A DNA stretch of 64,000 nucleotides from Nitrospira sp. (GCA_002634385.1 NSJL01000004.1:183751-247750); one strand, 5' to 3'; shown: positions 1 through 10,056, counted from the first letter of the stretch. Notes: generated by a model from the letters alone, not told the origin. Numbers and translations are program-made.

Positions 1-423
1 CTTTGCCACCAAATAGCTCTTTACTGCTTCAGCCCTCTTTTTGGAGAGCTCCAGATTGTGCGCAGCGGAGCCGTCACTGTCAGTATGACCTTCAATATAG
101 AGTGAGGCATCAGGGTGTTCCGCTACAAAAGCAACGGCTATGTCCAGCATTTCCTTGTCCTCTTGCCGTATGTCCGCCTTTCCCGCTTCGAAGTTTACGT
201 GAAGCACCATCCTGCCGATCGTCTTCACCACCAAGGGATCAGGTTCGGGCTCCGGTGCAGGAGCAGAAGCGGGGTTGGGCTTGGATGCCGGGGGAGGTAC
301 CGGCTTGGCAGGATGAAGCGCCTCTATTCTCCCCGGGGCATCATCTGCGACAGCTCCCGGGCTCCCGGTAAGCATCCCCGCCGAAAGCAACAAAAAGATG
401 AGAATCCGCCCCGTCTTGTTCAT
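1..423 (-). CDS. OmpA-family peptidoglycan-binding protein, 3' end cut by window
   Basis: The minus frame opens at 423 with ATG just after a GGAGGAGGT ribosome site and stays open to position 1, giving 141 residues with no stop. Residues 1-27 form a Sec signal peptide (basic NKTGR, then a hydrophobic run). A Pro/Ala-rich linker (about 38-60) follows, then an OmpA C-terminal-type domain. Seen are the GHTDSDG turn and the helix HNLELSKKRAEAVKSYL, which match the family's peptidoglycan-binding signature NxxLSxxRAxxV. The family tethers outer membrane or periplasmic proteins non-covalently to the cell wall. It is divergent from htpX and shares with it the 424-904 leader region. The protein likely ends a few dozen residues outside the window. 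It could be a Pal-like or stand-alone OmpA-domain protein. Confidence 0.88.
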   Translation of the reverse strand, partial: MNKTGRILIFLLLSAGMLTGSPGAVADDAPGRIEALHPAKPVPPPASKPNPASAPAPEPEPDPLVVKTIGRMVLHVNFEAGKADIRQEDKEMLDIAVAFVAEHPDASLYIEGHTDSDGSAAHNLELSKKRAEAVKSYLVAK

Positions 424-655
424 ACCTCCTCCCGGAATAAGAAAAATATTTCGCTGGCGGTAAGAACAGAACAGCAAGTGCTTTCGCCTCTTACCGCAGG
501 ATAATAACGTAAGATACTACTATTATACTGTATTTAATGTTGCTATACCTTATTGGTCCTGCTTGCCGGATGTACTGTCACGGACATGCACTTTTCTGCT
601 TGAAAATTAAGAGGTTCTCCAGGGCTTGCCACCTTGACAGAAGGAGCTTCTATTG

Positions 656-764
656 GTTAAGGTAAGAATAAGTAGAGGGGAGTAGCGATAGCGGCGGGTA
701 TCGTCAACACGGCGCAAAGCCCGGTACCGCCGGTTAGTCCTGCTAATGAGCGAGACCTTTACCA
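656..764 (+). ncRNA. yybP-ykoY (Mn2+-sensing) riboswitch aptamer
   Basis: The leader contains the hallmark GGGGAGTAGC at 677-686, then CGTCAACACGGC at 702-713, and ends GAGCGAGACCTTTACC at 748-763. These are the conserved parts of the yybP-ykoY class, which binds Mn2+ and usually controls Mn exporters or membrane proteins. The 5' segment GGTTAAGGT (656-664) can pair with ACCTTTACC (755-763) as stem P1. That same 3' strand is also half of the terminator at 753-827, so aptamer folding and termination compete: an ON switch with metal. The rest of the 424-904 gap holds no gene that I can see. Confidence 0.9.
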
Positions 765-827
765 CGATGAGTATTTATGAATAAATTCGTTTATTGATAA
801 GTATTGATCGGGGTAAAGGTTTTTTTG
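753..827 (+). terminator. Riboswitch-controlled intrinsic terminator
   Basis: GACCTTTACC (754-763) pairs with GGTAAAGGTT (812-821), with a nested A/T hairpin between, and a run of seven T follows. It uses the 3' strand of the aptamer P1 stem, so it should form only when the aptamer is unbound. Confidence 0.85.
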
Positions 828-904
828 TGGAAAAATCATATATATAATGTAATTATTGAATCGTTGTCCCAGGAGAGTCGAACCCGGGACAAAGGAGGAG
901 CGAG

Positions 905-1753
905 ATGAACGGTCTGAAAACAATGGCTTTAATGGTGACCCTTACGCTGATGCTCGTCTTTATCGGGGGATTACTGGGCGGAAAGACGGGAATGACCTTT
1001 GCTCTCATCATGGCCTTCGGGATGAACTTCCTTACGTACTGGTTCAGCGACAAGATCGTGCTCCGCATGTACAGAGCGCAGGTGGTGAGCGAGGCGGAAG
1101 CCCCGGAGTTATACGGGATTGTCAGGAGACTTGCCCACCGGGCGGGGCTCCCCATGCCGCGGGTATGCATCATGAATGAGGACCAGCCCAACGCCTTTGC
1201 CACGGGGCGCAATCCCAACCATGGCACTGTCGCGGTGACAACGGGCATCATGAGAATCCTTTCCCGGGAAGAGCTGGAAGGGGTGATCGCCCATGAACTG
1301 GCCCATATCAAGAACAGGGATATCCTGGTGAGCACTGTTGCTGCTACTATTGCGGGCGCTATCAGCTATCTGGCGCAAATGGCGCAGTGGGCCATGATCT
1401 TCGGAGGCAGGGGGCATGACGATGAGGAGGGGAGCAATCCTATCGCGGCCCTTGTCATGATGATCGTCGGACCCATCGCGGCCATGCTGGTGCAGATGGC
1501 CATCTCGAGGGCGCGGGAATACGGAGCGGACGAGGTCGGGGCCGAGATCGCAGGGAATCCCCTGCACCTTGCGGGGGCGTTGAAGAAACTCCACATGGCC
1601 TCGCAGAGGGTGCATATGGACGCGAACCCTGCGACCTCTCACCTCTTTATCGTAAATCCCCTTTCGGGAGGGGGCATCCTCAAGCTCTTCAGCACCCACC
1701 CTCCCATCGAGGAGAGGATCGCCCGGCTTGAGGCCAGGGCGTACAGGAGATAG
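905..1753 (+). CDS. htpX: HtpX-type M48 membrane zinc metalloprotease
   Basis: At 282 residues this is the usual length for HtpX. Two N-terminal membrane segments (about 5-25 and 29-47) precede a zinc site HELAH at 130-134. Two further hydrophobic segments (about 141-162 and 179-200) follow, and the third zinc ligand region EYGADE lies at 205-210. HtpX is an inner-membrane protease that degrades misfolded membrane proteins. The start follows AAAGGAGGAGCGAG. The gene lies directly behind a yybP-ykoY riboswitch and its terminator, which implies metal-dependent expression; a TATAAT at 843-848 may give a riboswitch-independent start. A terminator follows the gene, so it is probably monocistronic. 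Confidence 0.95.
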   Translation: MNGLKTMALMVTLTLMLVFIGGLLGGKTGMTFALIMAFGMNFLTYWFSDKIVLRMYRAQVVSEAEAPELYGIVRRLAHRAGLPMPRVCIMNEDQPNAFATGRNPNHGTVAVTTGIMRILSREELEGVIAHELAHIKNRDILVSTVAATIAGAISYLAQMAQWAMIFGGRGHDDEEGSNPIAALVMMIVGPIAAMLVQMAISRAREYGADEVGAEIAGNPLHLAGALKKLHMASQRVHMDANPATSHLFIVNPLSGGGILKLFSTHPPIEERIARLEARAYRR

Positions 1754-1782
1754 GAAGAGGACACGAAAGTGCCATGGACGGG

Positions 1783-1808
1783 GCCGGAGAAGATCTTCCG
1801 GCGTTTTT
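1783..1808 (+). terminator. Probable terminator of htpX
   Basis: GCCG...CGGC stem enclosing the palindrome GAAGATCTTC, followed by GTTTTTC. It lies 30 bases after the htpX stop. Confidence 0.6.
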
Positions 1809-1931
1809 CGTATCCGCACTTGTGGCTGATATCCCCTGTTTTTTTCTTGGCATTCGGGCCGTTCTTCTGCTAAAATGTCAGACTCGGAAAAGACAATCTT
1901 TCGGGGGAAAGGAAACAATAAGGAGGCAGGA

Positions 1932-2423
1932 ATGGACAGGCCGCTGGTGGGCATTCTTATGGGAAGCGAGAGCGACCTTTCCGTCATGAACAAGGCCGCG
2001 GAAGTCTTGAATGAGCTGGGCATCTCCTATGAGCTGGGAATTCGCTCCGCGCACCGGCTCCCGGAGGAGACCGCTGCGTATGCAAGGAGTGCGCGGGAGC
2101 GCGGCATAGAGGTATTGATAGCCGGCGCGGGTATGGCGGCGCATCTCGCGGGGGTGATCGCCTCCCATACCACTTTGCCGGTAATCGGGGTGCCTATCGC
2201 GTCGGGGGCGCTGAAGGGCGTCGACGCCCTCTATGCCACCGTACAGATGCCCCCCGGGATCCCCGTTGCAACCGTGGCCATCGATGGTGCGAAGAACGCC
2301 GCCTATCTGGCATGCTCCATCCTGTCCATAAAACATCCTGAATGTGCCGGAAAACTGGAGGCTTTCAGGGAACAGACGAGGAAGTCTCTTCTGGAAAAGT
2401 CGGAAAAATTGAAAAACAAGTAG
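1932..2423 (+). CDS. purE: 5-(carboxyamino)imidazole ribonucleotide mutase, PurE class I
   Basis: This 163-residue protein converts N5-CAIR to CAIR in purine synthesis. Seen are the nucleotide-binding GSESD at 11-15, SAHR around 39-42, and the glycine-rich [12 protein letters not shown] motif near 64-75, which corresponds to the family's AGGAAHLPG. I chose ATG 1932 because AGGAGG lies 6-7 bases upstream; the frame is open further up, but that stretch does not look like PurE. It is followed after 12 bases by a biotin carboxylase gene, so the three genes purE, carboxylase A and carboxylase B probably share a transcript. That would link two carboxylation steps that need CO2 or bicarbonate. purC is separate, at 9178. 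Confidence 0.95.
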   Translation: MDRPLVGILMGSESDLSVMNKAAEVLNELGISYELGIRSAHRLPEETAAYARSARERGIEVLIAGAGMAAHLAGVIASHTTLPVIGVPIASGALKGVDALYATVQMPPGIPVATVAIDGAKNAAYLACSILSIKHPECAGKLEAFREQTRKSLLEKSEKLKNK

Positions 2424-2435
2424 GGGTACGGAGCA

Positions 2436-3893
2436 GTGGAGAAGAAGATAGAGAATATACTTATTGCGAACAGGGGGGTTCCCGCTGTCAGGATCATGCA
2501 TACCTGCCGGGACAGAAGGATACGGACTACCGCAGTCTTCAGCACGCCCGACAGGCTTGCGCACCACGTGTTCATGGCGGATGCCGCAGTGCATATCGGA
2601 GAGGCTCCTCCCATTGAGTCCTACCTCAACATGGACAGGATCATCGATGCCGCCCTGAAGAGCGGAGCCGACGCCGTTCATCCGGGCTGGGGCTTTCTTG
2701 CGGAGAATCATGAGTTCGCCCAGCGGGTGCTCGACGCGGGCCTTATATGGATAGGCCCCTCTCCCGAAGTCATCAGGAAGATGGGGGACAAGATCCAGGC
2801 GAAGAGCCTGGCGCAGAAGGCCACTGTCCCCACTATCCCGGGCATCAGCAATGTCACCGATGTCGCCCAGATCAAGAAATGGATGCAGGAGGAGGACGTA
2901 AGCTTCCCCATTATGATCAAGGCGGCTGCGGGGGGAGGCGGAAAGGGCATGGTCAAGGTGGAGCACGGGGACCAGATGGCCCAGGCCTTTGCCCAGGCCC
3001 GTTCGGAGGCGAAAAAGTCCTTCGGAGACGAAACCATCCTGGTGGAGAAGTATATCGAGCGCGGCAGGCATATCGAGGTGCAGATCATCGCGGATGCTTT
3101 CGGAAATGTGCTCCATCTCTTCGAAAGGGAATGCACCCTCCAGAGGCGCAACCAGAAGATAATCGAGGAGGCGCCCTCGCCGAGCCTCGACGACAGCCTC
3201 CGCCAGGAGATCTGCTTCACCGCCATACGCCTGATGCGGGAGATAGGCTATACCACCGCGGGGACAGTGGAATTCATCTTCGATGCCCCCACGAAGAAGT
3301 TCTATTTCCTCGAGGTCAATACCCGCCTGCAGGTGGAGCACGGCACGACCGAGCTGATCACCGGGCTGGACATCGTGGGCATCATGATCGATGTGGCCAT
3401 GGGCAGGAAGATACCGTTCAAGCAGTCGGAAGTGCAGCGCAACCGGTGGGCCCTCGAAGTGCGTCTCAATGCGGAGGACCCGAAGACCTTCAGCCCCTCT
3501 TTCGGCACTGTGACACGTTTTTCAGTGCCGCAGGGACCGGGGGTCCGTATCGCGTCCGGAATCTATGAGGGGGCGGATATCCCCCCGTACTACGACTCCC
3601 TTTTCATGCTGTTGATGACGGCGGGGGCGGACAGGGAGGACGCGGTACGGGTTATGGACCGGGCGCTCAGCAGGAATCTCCGGGTCGAGGGAGTAAAGAC
3701 CCTGGCGCCGCTGCTCCTGAGTATTATCAGGCACCCGGCCTTTATTGCGGGCGAGTTTTCCACCCGGTTTATCGAAGAGCACATGGACGAGCTGATTTCC
3801 ATGTTCAAGGAAAAAGAGAGCGAGGACGAGGTGCTGAAGGTGGCGAAGTATGTAGCCGAAATATCGGCGCTGGGCCCTCAGAAATGGATGTGA
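2436..3893 (+). CDS. Biotin carboxylase subunit of a two-subunit pyruvate/2-oxoacid carboxylase
   Basis: The 485-residue protein has the biotin carboxylase fold: N-terminal domain (LIANRGVPAVR), ATP-grasp with glycine-rich loop AAAGGGGKGM, ERECTLQRRNQKIIEEAPSP motif, and EVNTRLQVEH catalytic segment. It carboxylates biotin using ATP and bicarbonate. It starts with GTG at 2436. There is no biotinyl domain here; that lies on the next gene, 10 bases downstream, so the enzyme is the two-subunit kind (PycA/CfiB/OadA-type pairs). Compared with canonical AccC the N-terminus reads GVPAVRIMHTCR rather than GEIAxRIxRAxR. The partner suggests a 2-oxoacid, not acetyl-CoA, as the final acceptor; which one cannot be read from this subunit. 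Confidence 0.9.
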   Translation: MEKKIENILIANRGVPAVRIMHTCRDRRIRTTAVFSTPDRLAHHVFMADAAVHIGEAPPIESYLNMDRIIDAALKSGADAVHPGWGFLAENHEFAQRVLDAGLIWIGPSPEVIRKMGDKIQAKSLAQKATVPTIPGISNVTDVAQIKKWMQEEDVSFPIMIKAAAGGGGKGMVKVEHGDQMAQAFAQARSEAKKSFGDETILVEKYIERGRHIEVQIIADAFGNVLHLFERECTLQRRNQKIIEEAPSPSLDDSLRQEICFTAIRLMREIGYTTAGTVEFIFDAPTKKFYFLEVNTRLQVEHGTTELITGLDIVGIMIDVAMGRKIPFKQSEVQRNRWALEVRLNAEDPKTFSPSFGTVTRFSVPQGPGVRIASGIYEGADIPPYYDSLFMLLMTAGADREDAVRVMDRALSRNLRVEGVKTLAPLLLSIIRHPAFIAGEFSTRFIEEHMDELISMFKEKESEDEVLKVAKYVAEISALGPQKWM

Positions 3894-3903
3894 GGATACA
3901 GGT

Positions 3904-5949
3904 ATGAAGGAGATACTGATCAAGCCGGGCATGCATCCGGCGGATATCGTCAGGACGGTACGGTCCTACCCCGGGGTGTTCCTGACATCCACCGGTATGC
4001 GCGATGCGGGACAGTCGGACTACAAGAACCGGCACCGTATGTACGACCTCAAGACCCTTGCCCCCTTTTACAATGAAATGGGGCTCTTCAGTGCTGAATG
4101 CCACGGCGGAGCCCGCTGGCATGTGGGAATCATGAACAGGAGGGAGAGCCCCTTCGAGGAGGTAGAGACCCTGCGGGAACTGATGCCCAATGTGCTGCTG
4201 CAGACCCTTATCCGGGAGACCAACCTGTTCGGCTACCGGCCCTACCCGAAAAACGTCATCGAACATGTGGTGTCCAAAGTGGATATCGATGTCTGGAGGT
4301 GCTTTTCCTTCCTCAACGATGTCAGGAACATGCGTGCGGTGGCGGAGGTTGTCATGAGGAGGGGGAGGCTTTTCCAGCCCGCCATCTCCTTCACCCAGGC
4401 GGATTGGACGACCAACGGGTATTATCTCGGCGTCGTCCGTGACATCGTGGACCTCTGCGCGGGGGTGCATGAGATCATTCTTTGCATCAAGGACATGGCG
4501 GGAGTGGGCAGTCCTCAACGCATCAGCAGTCTCGTGGATGCCATAAAGCAGCAGTACCCGGAGCTGGAGGTGCAGTATCACCGGCATACCACCGACGGCC
4601 TTGCTATGCCCGCGCTCCTGGCCGCGGCCCGGGCGGGGGCAAAGATCCTTGATGTACAGGAGGACTCCCTGACACGTTTTTACGGGCAGTCCCCCATCCT
4701 GGGGATGATCGCCTACCTCGAGGAGGCGGGTATCCGCGTCATGATCGACAAGGAGAAGGCGGAGTCCGCGGTACAGAAAGTACGCGACTGGATCGGGCAC
4801 TATGACTGGGCGGAGTCCCCCTTCAAAGGATACGATTATACCGTCGTGTACCACCGGATGCCGGGGGGGGCCTTCCCCAGTTCCTTCGAGCAGGCCGACA
4901 ACGGCGGCTTCCTGCACCTCATGCCCGCTATTCTGAAGACGATGTCCCTCTACAACCGGATCATCAAATATTTTGATGTGACTCCCGGCTCTCAGATTAC
5001 CTGGGTCACCTGCAACGGCATCATCAACCGGTATGCAAAAGAGAGGGGCGAGGCGGGGGTCAAGCATGTGATTCAGCTTCTTACCCGGTTTGTCGAGGAG
5101 AAGGGGCAGGACTTCGAGGCCATGGACCCTCCCGAGCAGGAGGAGCTTTTGCTGCTCTTCCGCAATGCCCCCGGCGACTTCAAGAACCTCCTCCTGGGCG
5201 GGTACGGGAGGCTGCCCCAGGGCTGGCCTGCGGAGTGGGTGTACCGCAGCACTTTCGGGGAGGAGTGGGAGGAGAGGATCCGGGAACGCAAGGAGTCGTC
5301 TCCCCTCGATTCGGTTGCGGAGGACGATCTCGAAAAGCTCAGGATCTCCCTGGCCGATTCCATCGGAAGAATTCCCACCGAAGAGGAGTTTATCCTCTAT
5401 CTCATGCATCCGAAAGATGCCCTGGAGATGATCGCTTTTATCGACAATTACGGGGATGCCCCTCTCGTGCTTCCCACCAACGTCTGGAGGAACGGACTGA
5501 AGAGACCGGGAGACAAGGTGGAGTTCGAACTTTGGGGAAAACCCTACTGCATAGAGCTCGTCTCCATCGGCGCCGAGCATGAGGGGCTTATCCATGTGGT
5601 GATGAAGGTCAACAACAAGACCCGGGTGTATACCGTGGAGACCCCCCGTGCCAGGAAAGTGGAAATCCGGATGGCAAAAGGGCCGAACCATATCGGTGCC
5701 CCGATCAACGGGAGCATCTGGAGAATCGGCAATCCTGAAAGGGGTGCCATCAAAGTGGGAGATATTGTTCACAAAGGAGAGGAAATTGCGAACTTGGAGG
5801 CGATGAAAATGGAAAACGCCATCATCGCCCCCTTCGACGGGCAGATCGCCGAAGTATGCGTGAAATTGAATGATACGGTCCAGGAAGGGCAGTTGCTTTT
5901 TGTCCTCGAAAAGGCGATCGCCCCCCCTATGGAGGCGGAACAGGTATAG
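3904..5949 (+). CDS. Carboxyltransferase plus biotinyl subunit, pyruvate/2-oxoglutarate carboxylase B type (divergent)
   Basis: 681 residues. An HMGL-like carboxyltransferase domain (about 20-300) carries TGMRDAGQSD in place of the usual RDxHQS. It keeps the GGA loop (CHGGARWHV), LNDVRN, the lysine of IKDMAG and a histidine pair in YHRHTTDG. A conserved carboxylase domain follows, and a C-terminal biotinyl domain has EAMKMEN with Lys635 as the biotin site. The family transfers CO2 from biotin to pyruvate (PycB), 2-oxoglutarate (CfiA) or, run backwards, decarboxylates oxaloacetate. The protein has no membrane partner nearby, which argues against a Na+-pumping decarboxylase. The altered RDAGQSDYKNRHR and HRHTTD motifs put it in a divergent branch, so I leave the substrate open. 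Confidence 0.85.
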   Translation: MKEILIKPGMHPADIVRTVRSYPGVFLTSTGMRDAGQSDYKNRHRMYDLKTLAPFYNEMGLFSAECHGGARWHVGIMNRRESPFEEVETLRELMPNVLLQTLIRETNLFGYRPYPKNVIEHVVSKVDIDVWRCFSFLNDVRNMRAVAEVVMRRGRLFQPAISFTQADWTTNGYYLGVVRDIVDLCAGVHEIILCIKDMAGVGSPQRISSLVDAIKQQYPELEVQYHRHTTDGLAMPALLAAARAGAKILDVQEDSLTRFYGQSPILGMIAYLEEAGIRVMIDKEKAESAVQKVRDWIGHYDWAESPFKGYDYTVVYHRMPGGAFPSSFEQADNGGFLHLMPAILKTMSLYNRIIKYFDVTPGSQITWVTCNGIINRYAKERGEAGVKHVIQLLTRFVEEKGQDFEAMDPPEQEELLLLFRNAPGDFKNLLLGGYGRLPQGWPAEWVYRSTFGEEWEERIRERKESSPLDSVAEDDLEKLRISLADSIGRIPTEEEFILYLMHPKDALEMIAFIDNYGDAPLVLPTNVWRNGLKRPGDKVEFELWGKPYCIELVSIGAEHEGLIHVVMKVNNKTRVYTVETPRARKVEIRMAKGPNHIGAPINGSIWRIGNPERGAIKVGDIVHKGEEIANLEAMKMENAIIAPFDGQIAEVCVKLNDTVQEGQLLFVLEKAIAPPMEAEQV

Positions 5950-5969
5950 CGTTTACGGGAAAGCTGCTG

Positions 5970-6019
5970 AAAGACCTTTGTCCAGAGTGATCTTCCGCAC
6001 CGGCAAAGGTCTTTTTTTT
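5970..6019 (+). terminator. Intrinsic terminator of the purE-carboxylase operon
   Basis: AAAGACCTTTG (5970-5980) pairs with CAAAGGTCTTT (6004-6014); the tract continues to eight T in all. The 23-base loop is large, but the stem is perfect. Confidence 0.85.
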
Positions 6020-6114
6020 GATAGAATGTAAGAGGGGCATTCTTTCTGTCCGGAGGGGGGCGGTATGCATTTTCCTCCTCCCTGTTCACCTGTCCCGGCC
6101 TTGCAGGGAGGGCG

Positions 6115-9069
6115 ATGAGAGATATAAAGAAAATTTTCATGACAATAGTCGGGTTTGCAGTGCTCATCGCCGGTATTGCCATGATTGTGCTCCCCGGTCC
6201 TGCCCTGCTTCTGATACCGGCCGGATTGGGCATTCTCTCCCGCCGGTACGGGTGGGCAAGAAGCCTCTTGAGGAAAGTAAAAGACTCCATACGGAAAAGA
6301 AGGGAGAAAAAGGGGCAGAAGGGCCTTTTCTTCAAGGAGAGCGTCCCGGGTGCTTCCCTGCCCGGAAAAAAGGAGGTCGGAATGGACTGGCATCGGAGGG
6401 AGGTCGGCACTGTTCTTAAAGAGATAAAGTCGTCCCATCAGGGGCTCTCTCCGGAAGAGGCGGAGGGGCGCCTTTTGGAGCATGGTCCCAATGTGCTGAA
6501 GGCGGGCAGGAAGAAGAATCCCTTCATGATGTTTCTCGACCAGTTCAAGGATTTCATGATTCTCGTCCTTATCGCTGCCGCGGTCGTCTCGGGGGCCATC
6601 GGGGAGCCCTCGGACACTATCGCCATTGTGGTGATCGTCGTCCTGAATGCCGTCATCGGGTTTGTGCAGGAATACAGGGCCGAAAAGGCCATGGATGCGC
6701 TGAAAAAGATGGCTGCGCCCACGGCGACGGTCACCCGGGGGGGCAGTCTTTCCGATATCCCCGCCGCGGAGCTCGTCCCCGGCGATATCGTCACCCTCGA
6801 TGCGGGGAAAATCGTTCCCGCCGACATGAGAATCATCGAGACCGCCCAGTTGAAGATTGAGGAGGCCCCCCTGACCGGGGAATCCGTCCCCATAGAAAAG
6901 CACACGAAGCCGCTCCACGAGGAGATGCCGCCACTGGGGGACAGGAGGAACATGGCCTACAAGGGGACTACCGTATCGTATGGCCGGGGCAAAGGAGTGG
7001 TGGTCGCTACCGGTATGAGGACGGAATTGGGCAGGATCGCCGCTATGCTGCAGGAACAGGAGGAGGTGAAGACGCCCCTTCAGAAAAGGCTCGCGTTTTT
7101 CGGACAAAAGCTTGCCCTTGCGGTTATTGTCATCTGCGTCCTCGTTTTCGGACTCGGTGTATTCAGGGGAGAGCCCCCCCTGCTGATGCTCCTCACGGCG
7201 ATCTCTCTTGCGGTGGCCGCGATTCCCGAAGCGCTCCCGGCGGTGGTCACCATCTCCCTTGCCCTCGGCGCGCGGAAACTGGTACGGCAGAACGCCCTTA
7301 TCCGGAAACTCCCGGCCGTCGAGACCCTCGGCTCCGTCACCTACATCTGCTCCGATAAGACCGGCACCCTCACCCTCAACAGGATGACCGTCGAGGAGGT
7401 GTATTTCGATGGAGCGGTGCAGCGTACGGATGCGATAGGGGGCGGGAGCGGGGGAGAGAAGGAACCGTCCCCTGTTTTTACATTCTTCATGACCGGCCTC
7501 GCGTTGAGCAACGATGCGCAGGAGGATGCAGGGGGGAAGCTGATGGGTGATCCCACCGAGACGGCCCTCTATGCCCTTGCACGGGACAACGGCCTCTCCA
7601 AGAGAGAGCAGGAGAAGGCTTTCCCGAGGGTTGCCGAGATTCCCTTCGATTCCGAACGGAAGTGCATGACCACCTTTCACAGGGGGGAAATGAGAGATGA
7701 GGTCGTCCGGTCCGGCCTCTTGTCGCACCTCTCCGCCTTCCGCCTTCCCGCCTCCTATGTGTCTTTCACCAAGGGGGCGGTGGAGGTGCTGCTCGGTAAA
7801 TCCGTCTCTCTACTGACCCGTGGGGGACTGAGGCCCTTGAATCCGGAGGAAGTCAGTGCGGTAAGCGAGAGAATGGCGGCGGACGGACTGCGGGTCCTCG
7901 GTATTGCCTTCAGAGCCTGGGACGCACTCCCGGAGGACCTTTCCCCTGAGGGGGTGGAAACGGGGCTTGTCCTTATCGGGCTTGTGGGCATGATGGACCC
8001 CCCCCGCGAAGAGGTGATGGAAGCGGTGGCGCTCTGCAAGCAGGCGGGAATGAAGCCGGTGATGATCACCGGTGACCATCCCCTTACCGCCCGGGCTATC
8101 GCAAAAAGGATCGGCATTATCGCCGACGATGCGCGGTCCGTTATTACGGGCCGGGAGCTGCAGGAGATGTCCCCGGAAGACTTCGAGGACAGGGTGGAGC
8201 GCATCCGTGTCTACGCGCGGGTGGCGCCGGAACAGAAGCTGAAAATCATCAGGGCGCTGCAGGACAAGGGGCAGTTTGTGGCTATGACCGGCGACGGGGT
8301 GAACGATGCTCCTGCGCTGAGGAGGGCGGATATCGGGATCGCAATGGGGATTACCGGAACGGACGTGGCGAAGGAGGCGGCCCATATGATCCTTCTCGAC
8401 GATAATTTCGCCTCCATCGTCAAGGCGGTGAAGGAGGGCAGAAGGATATTCGACAACATCCGGAAATTCATCCGCTATACGATGACGAGCAACTCCGGTG
8501 AAATCTGGACTATTTTCCTTGCTCCCTTTTTCGGCCTTCCCATCCCGCTGCTCCCCATTCACATACTCTGGATCAACCTGGTGACCGACGGCCTTCCGGG
8601 TCTTGCCCTTGCAGCGGAACCTGCGGAAAAGGGCGTCATGAGCAGGCCTCCCCGCCACCCCGAGGAGAGTATCTTCGCCCACGGGCTCGGTACCCATATC
8701 CTCTGGGTGGGCCTCCTGATGGGGGCGGTTTCCCTTTTCACCCAGGAGTTGGCGATAAACGCCTCATGGGCGCACTGGCAGACGATGGTCTTTACCGTCC
8801 TCTGTCTCAGCCAGATGGGACATGTTCTGGCCATCCGGTCGGAAAAAGAGTCGCTTTTCACCCTCGGACTCTTTTCGAACAAGCCCCTTCTGGGTGCTTT
8901 CCTGCTGACCTTTGTCCTCCAGATGGCCACCGTCTACGTGCCGTTTCTGAATCCTGTTTTCAGGACGGCCCCCCTCTCGCCCGGGGAGCTGGCTCTCACT
9001 CTTGCCCTGTCGACAGTGGTCTTCTTCGCGGTGGAGATCGAAAAGTGGTTCAGAAGGAGGGAGAGGTAA
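6115..9069 (+). CDS. P2A-type cation (Ca2+-like) ATPase with N-terminal PGPGW-like membrane domain
   Basis: 984 residues. Residues about 8-50 form a hydrophobic hairpin with [17 protein letters not shown], like PGPGW-family small membrane proteins. From about 90 on it is a SERCA-like P-type ATPase: cation N-domain, TGES actuator motif, PEALP in the fourth membrane helix, DKTGTLT with phosphorylated Asp414, [11 protein letters not shown] hinge and NLVTDGLPG in helix 6. The last two resemble Ca2+ pumps. The main start 6115 has GGGAGG close upstream. A second in-frame ATG at 6382 has an excellent AGGAGG 6 bases upstream and would give the ATPase alone (about 895 residues). The fusion may therefore be two products of one frame. 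Ion specificity is inferred. Confidence 0.9.
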   Translation: MRDIKKIFMTIVGFAVLIAGIAMIVLPGPALLLIPAGLGILSRRYGWARSLLRKVKDSIRKRREKKGQKGLFFKESVPGASLPGKKEVGMDWHRREVGTVLKEIKSSHQGLSPEEAEGRLLEHGPNVLKAGRKKNPFMMFLDQFKDFMILVLIAAAVVSGAIGEPSDTIAIVVIVVLNAVIGFVQEYRAEKAMDALKKMAAPTATVTRGGSLSDIPAAELVPGDIVTLDAGKIVPADMRIIETAQLKIEEAPLTGESVPIEKHTKPLHEEMPPLGDRRNMAYKGTTVSYGRGKGVVVATGMRTELGRIAAMLQEQEEVKTPLQKRLAFFGQKLALAVIVICVLVFGLGVFRGEPPLLMLLTAISLAVAAIPEALPAVVTISLALGARKLVRQNALIRKLPAVETLGSVTYICSDKTGTLTLNRMTVEEVYFDGAVQRTDAIGGGSGGEKEPSPVFTFFMTGLALSNDAQEDAGGKLMGDPTETALYALARDNGLSKREQEKAFPRVAEIPFDSERKCMTTFHRGEMRDEVVRSGLLSHLSAFRLPASYVSFTKGAVEVLLGKSVSLLTRGGLRPLNPEEVSAVSERMAADGLRVLGIAFRAWDALPEDLSPEGVETGLVLIGLVGMMDPPREEVMEAVALCKQAGMKPVMITGDHPLTARAIAKRIGIIADDARSVITGRELQEMSPEDFEDRVERIRVYARVAPEQKLKIIRALQDKGQFVAMTGDGVNDAPALRRADIGIAMGITGTDVAKEAAHMILLDDNFASIVKAVKEGRRIFDNIRKFIRYTMTSNSGEIWTIFLAPFFGLPIPLLPIHILWINLVTDGLPGLALAAEPAEKGVMSRPPRHPEESIFAHGLGTHILWVGLLMGAVSLFTQELAINASWAHWQTMVFTVLCLSQMGHVLAIRSEKESLFTLGLFSNKPLLGAFLLTFVLQMATVYVPFLNPVFRTAPLSPGELALTLALSTVVFFAVEIEKWFRRRER

Positions 9070-9177
9070 CCCGGACGTTTTGCTGTTGCAGGCACTCTGC
9101 AAAAGAGCTGTCCGGCGTCCGCTCTCCCTGATTTGACTTTGTGATACAATAGAAATTTATTTTTTACAGGAGGATTT

Positions 9178-10056
9178 ATGGCAGACGTGGTGATGGAAAC
9201 GGACTTGAAGGATGTGAAATTCCTCAGGCGAGGGAAGGTGCGCGATATGTATGAGGTCGACGATTTCTTTCTTATTATCGCCACCGACAGGGTATCCGCT
9301 TTCGATGTGGTGCTTCCCAACGGCATCCCGGGAAAGGGAAAGGTCCTGACGCAGATCTCGGTTTACTGGTTCAACCAGATGCGGGACATCATCGAAAACC
9401 ATATCATCGCCACCGAGGTGAAGGATTTCCCTGAGGTTCTCCATAAATATGAAGAGATCCTGGAAGGCAGGAGCATGCTGGTGAAAAAGGCGGAGACCCT
9501 CCCGGTGGAATGCATTGTGCGCGGCTATCTCTCCGGCTCCGGCTGGAAAGAATACCAGGCACGGGGAACGGTCTGCGGGATCCGTCTCCCCGGCGGGCTT
9601 GTCGAGTCCTCCCGGCTCGAGGAGCCCCTCTTCACCCCCAGCACCAAGGCGGAGGAGGGACACGACGTCAATATCAGCTTCGAGGAAATGAGGGAGATCG
9701 TGGGGGGCGACCTGGCGGAAAGACTCAGGGAAACAAGCCTGGCGGTGTACAGGAAGGCACGGGAGATTGCTGAAAGGAAAGGGATCATTATCGCCGATAC
9801 GAAAATGGAATTCGGCATGCATGAGGGCAGGATGATTCTCATCGACGAGCTCCTTACCCCCGATTCGTCGCGCTTCTGGTCGGCGAGGGACTACCAGCCC
9901 GGAAAGGGGCAGGACAGTTTCGACAAGCAGATTGTAAGGGATTATCTCCTCACCCTCGACTGGGACCAGACCTACCCCGGTCCTCAGCTCCCCGACGACA
10001 TCGTCCTGAAGACGGCGGAGCGGTACCGGGAGATCCTGGAGATACTGACGAAGTAA
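9178..10056 (+). CDS. purC: SAICAR synthetase
   Basis: The 292-residue protein joins CAIR and aspartate with ATP in purine synthesis, following the PurE step. Seen: [10 protein letters not shown] near the N-terminus, [10 protein letters not shown], the [19 protein letters not shown] block, and DTKMEFG with [14 protein letters not shown]. Length fits the longer SAICAR synthetase branch seen in many non-enteric bacteria. Start ATG 9178 follows ACAGGAGGATTT. A TACAAT at 9145-9150 could be a -10 box, but I see no matching -35. The gene stands alone, and the accessory island begins right after it. Confidence 0.96.
   Translation: MADVVMETDLKDVKFLRRGKVRDMYEVDDFFLIIATDRVSAFDVVLPNGIPGKGKVLTQISVYWFNQMRDIIENHIIATEVKDFPEVLHKYEEILEGRSMLVKKAETLPVECIVRGYLSGSGWKEYQARGTVCGIRLPGGLVESSRLEEPLFTPSTKAEEGHDVNISFEEMREIVGGDLAERLRETSLAVYRKAREIAERKGIIIADTKMEFGMHEGRMILIDELLTPDSSRFWSARDYQPGKGQDSFDKQIVRDYLLTLDWDQTYPGPQLPDDIVLKTAERYREILEILTK

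Noticed and set aside
861..892. tRNA T-arm-like string (minus strand GGGTTCGACTCTCC) before htpX
   Set aside because: The stem and loop lengths do not fit a T-arm, and no acceptor or anticodon arm is nearby. The flanking TTGTCCC/GGGACAA is a simple hairpin.
1875..1931. Upstream extension of purE
   Set aside because: PurE begins at the [15 protein letters not shown] region; the strong AGGAGG site supports 1932.
3805..5772. 655-residue minus-strand open frame opposite the carboxyltransferase gene
   Set aside because: Shadow of GC-rich coding DNA; the sense strand has full domain matches and the antisense protein has no recognisable motif.
9133..9150. Promoter TTGACT...TACAAT before purC
   Set aside because: Only six bases separate the hexamers, so they cannot be a -35/-10 pair.
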